From NCBI RefSeq assembly GCF_041146795.1, contig NC_135170.1, positions 3,641,017 through 3,705,016 of the forward strand: DNA of 64,000 bases, in the 5' to 3' direction. The notes beneath the pieces were generated by a model. The model made no database searches, had not been told where the DNA came from, and saw only the letters and a list, made by a program, of their open reading frames with translations. The position numbers were made by a program, and so were the translations under genes. Source of the stretch: Maylandia zebra (taxonomy: Eukaryota; Chordata; Actinopteri; Cichliformes; Cichlidae). Shown piece by piece: positions 41,545 to 51,295 of the stretch (within the stretch, counting starts at the first letter, position 1; each line of letters starts with the position of its first letter).

Positions 41545-41770
41545 TTATCCCTCCTGTTATGTTGCGGGTCAGATTGACCCAGAACAGAAGAGATGTCACA
41601 TGTCATCTGCATCACTGCAGAAAACGAAAAAAATCTAAATTATAAAAGAAAATTGTAAAATAATCAATGCCAGTGTTTCCTACACTTTTGGATGAGTAAA
41701 TTTGCCCCGGGTCAAATTAACCCAGAAGCATAACTGTTGTTCCTGGAAACCAACATAACAGGAGGGTTAA
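41545..41770. mobile_element. piggyBac-type MITE
   Basis: The 218-bp element (41549-41766) has inverted ends CCCTCCTGTTATGTTG and is followed by TTAA. On the left the target reads TTAT, a probable one-base decay. Inside are GGGTCAGATTGACCC and GGGTCAAATTAACCC, small palindromes near each end. Confidence 0.8.
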
Positions 41771-42592
41771 ATATGATCAACTGGTTTTTGACAAATACCG
41801 AAAATGAGTTTATGGCAGACATGACTTTTTGACACAACACTGGCTAACTGACAAGACCTAGTTATAAGCTAATATTACGGCTGAATATTATTGCACCTAA
41901 CCTTAGGCTCCAGTATTCTAAAACTCGCACTTCCCCTCTGATAAACCATATGATTATGTAACAAATATGTCAGCTTACCAAAGAACAGAGGACAATTTAT
42001 TCAGGGTGTGACAGCACTTTACCACCTGTGTCCAACATATAATACAAATTTCTGGACTGGAGCACGTACATCGTTAAAAACTCCAGGACTTCATCACAGC
42101 CTCTCTCACATCCGCTTTACATGTGTAGTTTACAGGAAACTTAAATGACACTGGGTGAATATGTTTGTAGCAGGATAAAATTAGGGTCCCTTATATGAAT
42201 GGGATTTAAACAGAAGAAAAATATTGGCATCAGTTACCAACACTTCACTCAATTGAGACTCACTTGTGTTTAACACTGGAATATGTGAACATATTACTTA
42301 TTGAGTCGTTTCTCAGTTCATGGGTTGTAAAACCGCAACATCCTCCATCCGTAGTAAGAGAAAGCGTCTGTGGCAATAACCAAAATGTCTCCATACAGCC
42401 TTTGTGAATAAGAAAATATTTTTAAAAAATCTTTTTAAAATGTATAGAGCTAAATATAAAACGTGTCTGTGAGTCCTTCAGTCCAACTACTCGAGGTCGA
42501 GGAGAATATATAGCAGCCGCTGATCCCTCAATGGCACCAGTAAGACGGCAGGACAGCAGGGCCTCTTCCTCAGCAGAAGTCTCCTCCACTGC
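41771..42592. other. No gene recognised
   Basis: AT-rich DNA without recognised features, up to the direct repeat at 42593. Confidence 0.5.
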
Positions 42593-42664
42593 TAGCAGGA
42601 GAATGACACACGAGTATTTTAAAGGTACTGCGTGTACAGATATCACCGCTGGCTCACACAAGCT
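42593..42664 (+). repeat. 72-bp direct repeat, left copy
   Basis: Starts TAGCAGGAGAAT and ends GGCTCAC..AGCT. About 82 percent identical by eye to 48834-48905. It lies just outside the left inverted end at 42688. Confidence 0.75.
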
Positions 42665-44117
42665 GCTCTGACACAGCTACAGACCTTGGCTGTGTCCCAA
42701 TCCAGTGACCGCACGCTCCTGAGTACGCATTTTGAAACCTATTACGTCACAGCGACGTGACGACGGCTGTCCCAATTTGAAGTGTACTCCAAATGCGCCG
42801 TCGATTTCCCCAAATTTGAAGTGTGGTCCGCTGTACACTTCGTGGTCCCATATATCCCACAATTCATAGCGCGGTGGTGGGTGTGGATAATTTTGCCGAA
42901 AAACACGGCAGAGGGCAGAAGCGGAGCAGCCGAAGAGTAAACTTTCAAAAGTAAGTTTACTGTATATGATGTCACTTATTTATGTGCGAATGTTTAATAA
43001 TGAAGAACATTAAAACATTACTGTTGGCCACATGTCGGCAAAGTTATGTGACATTAGTTGTGAATGTACTAACTTGGTTTTACAGCCTTTACTTTAAAAT
43101 ATACGCCGTTCAATAGTCGACCTTAATCTGACAGAGAATGTGATGATTTTGTGGATAATTAAAGTCAGTCATATATCCACAAACACAACAAGCTGAAAGT
43201 CAGTGATGCTGCTCGGTTTGCAGTCCTGAACATCACGGCACAAGCAGGATCCACTGCACTGTTAATGTGAGCTGTGTTATATTGCTGCCTCTGTTCGGTG
43301 GTGTCGAGCCAAACGCACTTTAACGTGTGTTTGAACGAGCTGACGGTTCACTCGTTAAGCTGAAAGAAAGATGCTTTAATCACAGCAGTCACACATGTGT
43401 CCACTGCACCATCTGGGACTCTTCTTGTTTCGTAATAACACAAACACTAAATCCTGCTTCTCTGTGCTGTTGTGTAGCAGTGTGTACACCTGAGACTGTC
43501 ACCTGTCTGTCTGTCCTGCACTCTCTCTCTGTTTCTTTCTCTCTGATTGTGGAATAAAAGTATGAACGTGTGTTTATAAGTTACACTTGTGTTTGAATCC
43601 TGCAGCTTATCACACATTTGATTTCCATGTGTGACGACTGCAAGTGTCCAGAGTGAGGACAGACTGAGGGAGCCACTGCTGCACATCATCTGTGAGGCTT
43701 TGCACCCCTGATGATCCACCAGGACAAACTCAGCAGTGTGTGAGGAAGAGGAGGAGGAAGAGCCAGCAGCAGCTGACAGATGGAGAGAATAGACAGACTG
43801 TTCCCTGTTTGTGAAGGACTGCTAGGAAAGTTTAACATAACTGTCTGTGCTGAATCAGCCTTATTAGGTAATGTTCAAATAATGTGATCATCCCAGTGTT
43901 TCCAGTGTGGGAGAAAGTACTCAGAGTACTCAGGGCCTTCAAGTTACACACTATGAAAGGCAGCAACAAGTTTAATGTTCAGAAACCTAAAGTATGTATC
44001 AGCAGCAGAATGGAGCTAAAATAAATGTTGGTTTCAGTTCTATGAAGCTTTGAGTATTTTGGATCAGTAGCTGCTGTGTTTGTTGCATCATATTGCTGTA
44101 ACTGTTTATATGCTTTA

Positions 44118-44540
44118 TACACTCAACAAAAATATAAACGCAACACCTTTGTTACTGCTCCCATTCCCCATGGGATGGACGTAGAGACCTAAAATTCATT
44201 CCAGATACACAATATAACCATCCCTCCCAAACAGTGGTCACAAATCAGTCCAAATGTGTGGTAGTGGGCACATCTGCCATATTGAGATAATCCATCCCAC
44301 CTCACAGGTGTGCCACATCAGGATGCTGATCTGACATCATGAGTAGTGCACAGGTGTACCTCAGACTGCCCACAACAAAAGGCCACCCTGGAATGTGCAG
44401 TTTTTTGCGCTATTGGGGGTCTGGGGACCCAGAACCGGTCAGTATCTGGTGTGACCACCATTTGCCTCATGCAGTGCAACACATCGTCGCATGGAGTCTA
44501 TCAGATTGTCAATTGTGGCCTGTGGAACGTTGGTTTTCTC
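44118..44540 (-). mobile_element. Tc1-like transposon end fragment
   Basis: Begins ACACTCAACAAAAATATAAA (the known end of a widespread fish Tc1-like family) and continues with TAATCCATCCCACCTCACAG and GTATCTGGTGTGACCACCAT. It breaks off near 44535. No transposase core remains. The strand is given for the element's transposase direction and is uncertain. Confidence 0.7.
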
Positions 44541-44711
44541 ACCCAATAAAGGAATATTTCATATATCAGTCGACTCTTCATTCTATCAGACACAGTTATC
44601 ACAGCTCGTACATTTTGTTTTTACACATATATGTAAGCATTGAGCCAAATGTAATAATGCCAACATACTGAAGGAACAACATTTGTCTCTTATATATGAT
44701 ACATCTATATC

Positions 44712-45720
44712 AGGGGTCGGCAACTTTTCTGATGACGAGTGCATCTAAAATTTCCTCAGAAGTCAGTGTGCCATATGATTGCATTAGCAATAAATTTAAT
44801 AACGCTCTATATTAACAGTTACACACTATATAGAACCACTTTATAGGATTATATTTGTTTGCAGATGCTGGCAGCTGTCAGCGAATAGTTATCAGCTATT
44901 TTGAAACAAAAAAAACACATTTTATCCATAAGAGCAAATGAACTGTACAACAGAAAATACAAATGCTGTTTATGGTCTCCTCACAACAATGATAAGAAAA
45001 ATAAACTGGGCCAATATGGCATGTTTGTTAATACAGAGACACACATGTTAATGTGATCTCTGGTCTCCCACTCAGAGACACAGGTCTCCCAGTGTCCAGC
45101 ATTCAGAGGCTACCTGAGGACTCATGTGAGAGAAAATCTGCTCACACAGACATGTAGAGCCAAATACTGTCAATAAGGCCTCTGCAATGTTCTGAAGATA
45201 GTCAAACTTGTCAGGTAGTGATGTCCAGCAGGTGAACATGCAGCTCCATGAACACACACAGCTGTGGATTCCAGCTGCTTCGATGTTGCATTAACTGGCA
45301 TTAACTCAGCCAGTTAATGTGAGACAAATCCAGCTGCTCATTAAAGATTTCTGGTTTGATCAGAAAATAAAACATTGGTCCATACACCTGAAAGTCCCAA
45401 AAACACATTGTGAATTCTGTCTCGAGTCTACGGATGTATCCGTGTATCTCCGTGGTGCTGATGCTGCGCTGAGCGCACAGCTGCTGAAGCTTTTGAAGTG
45501 TCGGAATGTAGAAAGATAATAACGTCCCTCTCACCAGTAGGCTAAGTTATTTTAACCCAATTACAAGTTGAATCTGATTGTTAGGGTTGTTAGCTAAGAT
45601 ACCGTCATTAAGAAGCGGCACAACTAATGTGTCTATGTGAGCTGATTTGCGATGTGCACCGCTGGTGCGGCCATTTATTTTTTAATGCACCTCTCAGATT
45701 AATTCACTGCGTGTCGTGCC
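44712..45720 (-). pseudogene. hAT transposase C-terminus (GTF2IRD2/EPM2AIP1-like) with element end
   Basis: CAGGGGTCGGCAACT at 44712 is a hAT end. On the - strand from about 45520 a frame reads LETEFTMCFWDFQVYGPMFY, FLIKPE and later LPDKFDYLQNIAEALLTVFG and STCLCEQIFSHMS. The second block is the hAT C-terminal dimerisation region (S-T-x-L-C-E-Q-x-F-S-x-M). The frame shifts between the two blocks, and the N-terminal parts are missing, so it is a relic. Confidence 0.8.
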
Positions 45721-46027
45721 CAGGGCTGGACTGGGACAAAAAATCAGCCCGGGCATTTTGACTAGAGACCGGCCCCCCAGGTATTAAAGCCATAAAGCCT
45801 TTGAATGAAAACAAATGCTGTTGTGACAGTGATGTACAGTCTTGTTGGTATATGTATGATTTCTATACATTTTACGTCAGATAAAAACTTTGGTTGTAAG
45901 CTTCAGATAATTATTTAATAACAGCCAGACATTTTAAATGAGAATAAGGAAGTATTTCTTTGTGCCCCCCTTTCCCTGTTAATGCCCTACCTGGCCCCCT
46001 GGCAAAGCTTTGCTAGACCCGCCCCTG
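45721..46027. mobile_element. Short MITE-like unit CAGGGCTGGACTGGGAC...CCGCCCCTG
   Basis: Starts CAGGGCTGGACTGGGAC and ends GACCCGCCCCTG. The same unit recurs at about 52467-52755 inside the hAT element at 52009, joined to the same right-hand DNA. No target duplication was established. Confidence 0.5.
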
Positions 46028-47325
46028 CATAGTTACCAGCTGTCAGCTACTTAGAAAAGGATCCTGGTGTTATTTGTCTCTCAGAAACAGTTCATAACTT
46101 CCCTTCAACTCATTCATGTCACCTGAAAGGTAAACCTGTTTCTCCATCACCTGTTCAGCTCTGATGATTCAGTAAGGACATCTCCTGGTTTCATCTTCAT
46201 GTTTCCCTCTCACCACATATCCAAACCAACATCAGCTGATACTAGAAATTAATATTAAATAAATTCTAACAACACCCGATCAAGCTTAAACGTGCTGCTG
46301 TTGTTTAGAGCGACATCCGCTGGTTTCCTTTTTCTGGCGCAAAGTGGGCGATAAACAAACAAGAGAGCCAATCAGCTGATCATTGATCAGATTCATGATT
46401 GAAGTAGAAACAGGTGAGGGAGGGGGAGAGAATGAGAGAAGAAGAGGCAGCTGACAGCGTAACGACAGAATAAATCCAGCTTTGTGTCTTTTTCCTTTCT
46501 AGCTGAAGTACGGTGTTCTGACAAACCATCCTACTTTGGCAAAATGTCCTACCGTAAGTAGTTTATGCACATTTCTGCTGTCACAGAAAAATTCCAGCAC
46601 AAATTTAAGTTGGTATGACAGTTTGCCACTTAACTTTGCCCATCAGAGTATGCTTGTAGCTCATATTCACAAAGGTAGGATGGTTCGCCACTGAATTTTA
46701 GCTGTGAAAATATGCTTCTAGCTCAGATTAACAAAGGTAGGACGATTTGCCACTAAATTTTAGCTGTTAGTATGCTTGTAGGTCACATTCACAAAGGTAG
46801 GATGGTCTGGCACTTAATTTTACCCGTCAGAATATTTTTCTGGCTAATATTCACAAAGGTAGTACGGTTTGCCACTTAATTTCGTGTTGTGCGCATGCGC
46901 AGAAACAATGGGTAGGATGGTTTGTCAGGTAGGATGGAACGGGACAAACTGCATTCCTTTTCAGCTCAATATGAAACGCGTAATATTTTCTCTGAATGTG
47001 GGACGATTCCGTCTTTTTACGGGACGGTTGGCAACTCTACTAACTATCAGTAGTATCATAGCACCCACCCAGCTGTATAGAAACTCCATCATGCTAGCTA
47101 GCACGCAGTACGAGTTATTGTAACTGACTGTAAAAAGTCAGCACAACAAAAATAAAACTCCACCTAAACTTGGTTTATATCTGACCAACATAGACTGCAG
47201 GTCATAACTTCTTACCTGAAGTTCAGTTCACCTGACACTCAGACCTCAGACCGGCGGCCGCCTCGGGTCTCTCCTCTTGCCTCCCCTTCCCTCATCCACC
47301 TGCTGGCCTCCACCACCTGCTAATG
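46028..47325. mobile_element. Second partial copy of the CAGTGTTGGG hAT interior
   Basis: Matches the interior of the element at 52009-53840 from about 52756 onwards (TTACCAGCTGTCAGCTACTT, then GGCGCAAAGTGGGCGATAAA, then CCACCTGCTGGCCTCCACCA) but stops before its right end. It contains a 61-bp tandem repeat that the other copy lacks. Confidence 0.7.
46612..46882. repeat. 61-bp minisatellite, about 4.5 copies
   Basis: Degenerate units with GTAGGATGGTTTGCCACTTA near the start and GCTTGTAGCTCATATTCAC at the end follow each other at about 60-62 bases. Confidence 0.85.
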
Positions 47326-47525
47326 TCTGTGAAGGTTCTCAGTCATCCAGGTCATCGTAGTCAAAGGAGCTTGCAAAGAAAAGCGTCTGGACTTCTTTAA
47401 GTTACTTGAAGACGTTTCACCTCTCATCCGAGAAGCTTCTTCAGTTCTAAGGTCAAATGGTGGAGAGTCCCAGATATAAACCTAGTGGGAGTATCCCCCC
47501 ACAGAGGGACAAAAGGACCCCCTGA
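47326..47525. repeat. Common teleost interspersed repeat
   Basis: GAAGGTTCTCAGTCATCCAG and CCGAGAAGCTTCTTCAGTTC are words of a widespread fish repeat whose class I cannot fix from sequence alone. Confidence 0.5.
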
Positions 47526-48300
47526 TAGGGCTGGGCGATATGACCCAAAATTCATATCTCGATATTTTTTAGCTGGATGGCGATATAAGATATATATCTC
47601 GATATATTTTTTTAAAGCCATAAAGTAAGAACAAAAAGAGAGTTCTTAGTCAAAGCTGTGTCCCAGATGTCACACAGGCACTTTTATTAACATAGAGCAG
47701 ATGTACATAAATTTACTCAAAAATAAATTATGAGCATTTATTAAATAATAATGCTCCATAAATAAAAGAAAACAATGTTGTTTTTGTGCATAACAAAAAG
47801 ATCACAATTGTGCAGTCAAAATGTAAACTAAAAGACGCTGAGCATAATAACAAAGACAGATTTCACAGCTGCTCTGTTCCCAACTTCTACTGTGTGACTG
47901 ACAGCCTGGAGTTTGAAATCCGCTTCGCAACCACGTCTCTTAACAGGTGCCATTTATGGTCCTTATACACAGTAGGGTAATATTACGTTGAAGCACAGTA
48001 CGTATCACTCCGCGAGGCTCAGCCGTAATGCTCCGACAATCCATCAAGCGGTGCAGCTCCGTAGCTTACTAAAGTCGTACTAAAACATTTTTGGACAGAT
48101 TGCTGAGCGCCGTGTTCCACATAAAATCGGTTCGCGGCCATCAAGCACAACCAGAATTCATACATAAGGCGCGCTGTCAACTTTTGAGAAAATGAAAGGA
48201 TTTTAGTCCGTGCAGCACCTCTGGGCTGCATGGCGTTAGCGTGGTTAGCTCGTTAGCGTGGTTAGCTCGTTAGCGTGGTTAGCTAGCTAACGTTTCTCGC
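47526..48300. mobile_element. hAT-like element end and body
   Basis: Starts TAGGGCTGGGCGATATG with repeated ATATCTCGATAT words, a known style of hAT ends. The far end is not seen. 48236-48290 has three copies of a 17-bp unit GTTAGCGTGGTTAGCTC. Confidence 0.5.
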
Positions 48301-48312
48301 GGTTAGTATCAT

Positions 48313-48327
48313 GGTTGCTAGGCAACC
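48313..48327. promoter_or_regulatory. X-box-like palindrome
   Basis: GGTTGCTAGGCAACC has the form of an RFX-family X-box (GTTGC, spacer, GCAAC). It lies in repeat-derived DNA and has no nearby gene. Confidence 0.35.
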
Positions 48328-48833
48328 TGAGCAGCGCGACGACGGCCAGACCGTCCCATTTCACAAGCCTCTCATTTCCGCACTTCTCGTACTTCCTAGT
48401 ACGCGCCGTACGTAGTACGCGAACTGCGCGTACCCCGAAGCGTGCGGTCACTGGATTGGGTCACAGCCCATGTGTGCTCATAGCCCCTAAACAACAGTGC
48501 AGTCTGCTAGTTCAAATGCACAACAACATAAATTACAACTTACTGTACAATGAACACACATCGCTCACTGAGTTAGGTCATTCTTGCACCTTTTTTAAAA
48601 CACACCCCTTTAGCTTACGTCTTGAAAGTAGTGCAAGCCATATGGGTTTATATTCCAAACAGTGACACACGAATTTGATCACCGAAATCCGCTTAACATG
48701 GCTGCTAATTTTCAAGCTTACTACCTTATTCACGGTTAGCACACTAATAATAATCATTAACCACACATCATAACATAACCAAACGATAACATATAGAAAG
48801 AAGCAATGTACGTATAAAACACAAATTCTTACC

Positions 48834-48905
48834 TAGCAGGAGAATAAATAATCAGTATTTTAAGGCTACTGCATGTACAGATGTCACTGCTGGCTCACAT
48901 GAGCT
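48834..48905 (+). repeat. 72-bp direct repeat, right copy
   Basis: Partner of 42593-42664. It lies 366 bases outside the right inverted end. 48906-49370 has no recognised feature. Confidence 0.75.
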
Positions 48906-49369
48906 ACCTCTGAGAACCCCACAGTTTACTCCCCAGCTGACTGTCGCGAAAGAGTCGTAAATCACCGGCATTGTAAAACTTTAAATTATTCCAGGGCATG
49001 TTAAAAACAAAATACCAAACAGATGGACTGGATATTAAACGGTATCAAACGACTAAATGAACACAGGGTTACAATTACATTCTACCATCGTCACATCGAG
49101 AGTTTATTCATTAATCATCAGAGTTCAACAATGTGACATCCAGTTGAAAACAACTTCAGTAACGCCAGCAAAACAGGCTAACAGTAAATAACAGCACAAA
49201 AACAGCCGTGCTTATCGACAGCTCGGCATATCCTCAATCCGGTCACATTTTAACTGTCCGTTTTACAGCCTCTTCCAGAAAACGAACGCTTACGCGGTAC
49301 ACTATACACATATACAGTATATTGATTTTATTTGGTTTTAGAGTTTAACCTGAAATCTTTTGCTGCTGA

Positions 49370-49680
49370 GCAGCAGAGCTCCAAAGCGTCCCCTGTAACC
49401 ATGGTTACGCAGAGGCAACGGTGTTCCAACTCTGACGTCACGGAGGAGAACTTATTTTAAACTGATACCTGGATCAGCCTGCAACGTTTTCTGGCACTTT
49501 TCTGCTGAGATCCGGAGCTCGACGCCCTGGCACCCCGGGATAAGATGAGTTGCTGTGTTTTTCACGGAGAAAAAATAGTTAACACGGAATAACGTCAGTC
49601 TCAGATGGAAAAAAAAAGATGCAAGCAAAAGAGGACAGCAGATTGAGAAGAGATTTCTTCAAACGGTAAGGAGCTTCTAC
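49370..49680 (+). promoter_or_regulatory. Promoter-like island with X-box, CRE and a possible first exon
   Basis: GTAACCATGGTTAC (49395-49408) is a perfect palindrome of X-box type, and TGACGTCA (49433-49440) is a full CRE, 24 bases apart. Downstream the DNA is less AT-rich, and TTCAAACG followed by GTAAGG near 49668 looks like a splice donor. A gene starting here on the + strand is possible, but I find no coding exon that continues it in the window. Confidence 0.4.
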
Positions 49681-50116
49681 CAACTGATATTTGATAAGGT
49701 TAAAACTTCAAGCTTAAATCTAATGTCCAGATTCATGCTAAACTTTTCTGATTACTCAGTGAATCTGTTCATACGTTGCCGTTTTAAGCTATTAATTTCA
49801 TGGTGACAAATATCTTTGACAAAAAATGCAGGATTAATTAAAGGCTATATATGACTGCTAGGTTAGGAGCAAATACTTAAGAGAGAGAGAGAGAGATATT
49901 TTTGCTCTGATAGAAATCTTTATTAATATTTATGGGAAATGGGCCTCTATTAGATTGTTTGTGGCCAATACAATAAATTGTCTCCTGGCTTTCAAAAAAA
50001 ACAGATTTAAAGTGAAACAAATATTTCCAAATCATGGAATGGTGCTGACATTATCACTCATTCCATATTGTTCCTAAGGTTTGCAGTCTTTCTCTACTTT
50101 AACTTTTGAAGTTGCA

Positions 50117-51231
50117 TGTACACATAGGGCTGCTCAATTAATCGAATCTTAATCACGATTACGATCTGGGCTTTCAACGATCATTAAAAATGACTGAGCC
50201 GATTATTAGCCCCTCCCTCATTTATCCGCGACACCTTAAAGGCCGTCTGTGAAAATATTGTCGGGCATAAAACGGTCCGTGGCGCAAAAAAGGGTGGAGA
50301 CCGCTGATTAAGAGGACCCGAGGGAAGCTCGGAAAGCTAAGCAGAAGTTATTTGGAGAGTGACTGCCGTTGGTTGAAAAGAGAGTTTAAAAAAAAACTTC
50401 AGTGGTGTTGCACACTATGTTATATTATTTTTTTAAAGTCATTGTTAACCCTTTAAAGCCGGTCAGAGCAGCACGCTCCGTTTTGCGTAACTATTTTTAA
50501 ATCCCTGTAGAACCTGAACCGTGTAAGCTAGCGCAATAATTTGTTTTGCATATGAAACCGGAGGAGTTGTACTTACATCTGATGCCATCAGCTTGTCCTC
50601 GGTCACGGTTTCGTTCCACATATAGCTTTGCAAAAATTGCATAAAAAGCGCTTGCAGGAACAAAAACATAATATTCCAGAAACACGCTTTGCCGTTCCTA
50701 TCAGCTGTTCGTAACACTTCCCACAGTGAAATGATGCACCTGCTGTTTTCTTTGCAAATTTGCATCATAGGATTGTTTTTTGTTTTTCCTGCAGTATATA
50801 AAAATTGCTGTATCTCCAAAATAAAACTATGAAGACACTCAAAATAAATTTCCTGTTGTTGTAAACTATTTTTTGCAACTTTATTGTATTTAAAGTTTTG
50901 AGGGATAAACCTCTTAAATTTCTCCAAGTAGAAATATATGTAAACAAAACAAAAACGATTTTCAATTTTTTTTGTAGTTTATTGCACTTTTTTGCAATTT
51001 ATGTAATTACTATGCACTTAATGCATACATATTATTAAAATATGGGCTATAACAGTTGTATAGCAACTTGAAATGCTCCCAAAATGGCACTACAGCATGT
51101 ACAAAAAATAAATAAAAATAATATAAGCTCTGGTGGACTTGGTTCTATGGTAGGTCTTAAAGGGTTAAATAAATATCGTCAAATAATCGTGATTATCATT
51201 TTTGCCATAATCGAGCAGCCCTATGTACACA
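50117..51231. mobile_element. hAT element with 8-bp TSD, hosting a piggyBac MITE
   Basis: The element (50125-51223) has inverted ends TAGGGCTGCTC, followed by AATTAATCG and GATTATGGC on the two sides, and the perfect direct repeat TGTACACA on both flanks. It carries no transposase of its own. Confidence 0.93.
50445..51168. mobile_element. piggyBac-type MITE nested in the hAT element
   Basis: 716 bp (50449-51164) with ends CCCTTTAAAG and CCCTTTAAGA (inverted) and TTAA on both sides. It contains a - strand frame of 154 codons (50463-50927) with no recognised domain, probably chance. Confidence 0.88.
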
Positions 51232-51295
51232 TATGCTTTAACTGCATATGTGTACATGCATGTTAACTGATGTGTGCTTGTGTGGTGATTTGAAG

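Larger units (their letters stand above)
42688..48468. mobile_element. Candidate composite DNA element bounded by 29-bp inverted ends
   Basis: 42688-42716 begins GGCTGTGTCCCAATCC. Its reverse complement occurs at 48440-48468 with one mismatch in 29. Ends of the form GGCTGTGTCCCAAT are common in fish DNA transposons. No target duplication was found. The 5.8 kb inside contains other elements (a Tc1 relic, a hAT relic, hAT-family DNA) and no transposase that clearly belongs to these ends. The two ends could also belong to two separate copies. 42870-44117 shows no gene. Confidence 0.5.

Noticed and set aside
42688-42716. 8-bp target duplication for the 29-bp inverted ends
   Set aside because: Flanks AGACCTT and CATGTGT do not match, and no shorter TA- or TNA-type duplication is convincing.
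50463-50927. 154-codon - strand frame as a gene
   Set aside because: It lies wholly inside a TTAA-flanked MITE and has no domain; mentioned as a curiosity only.
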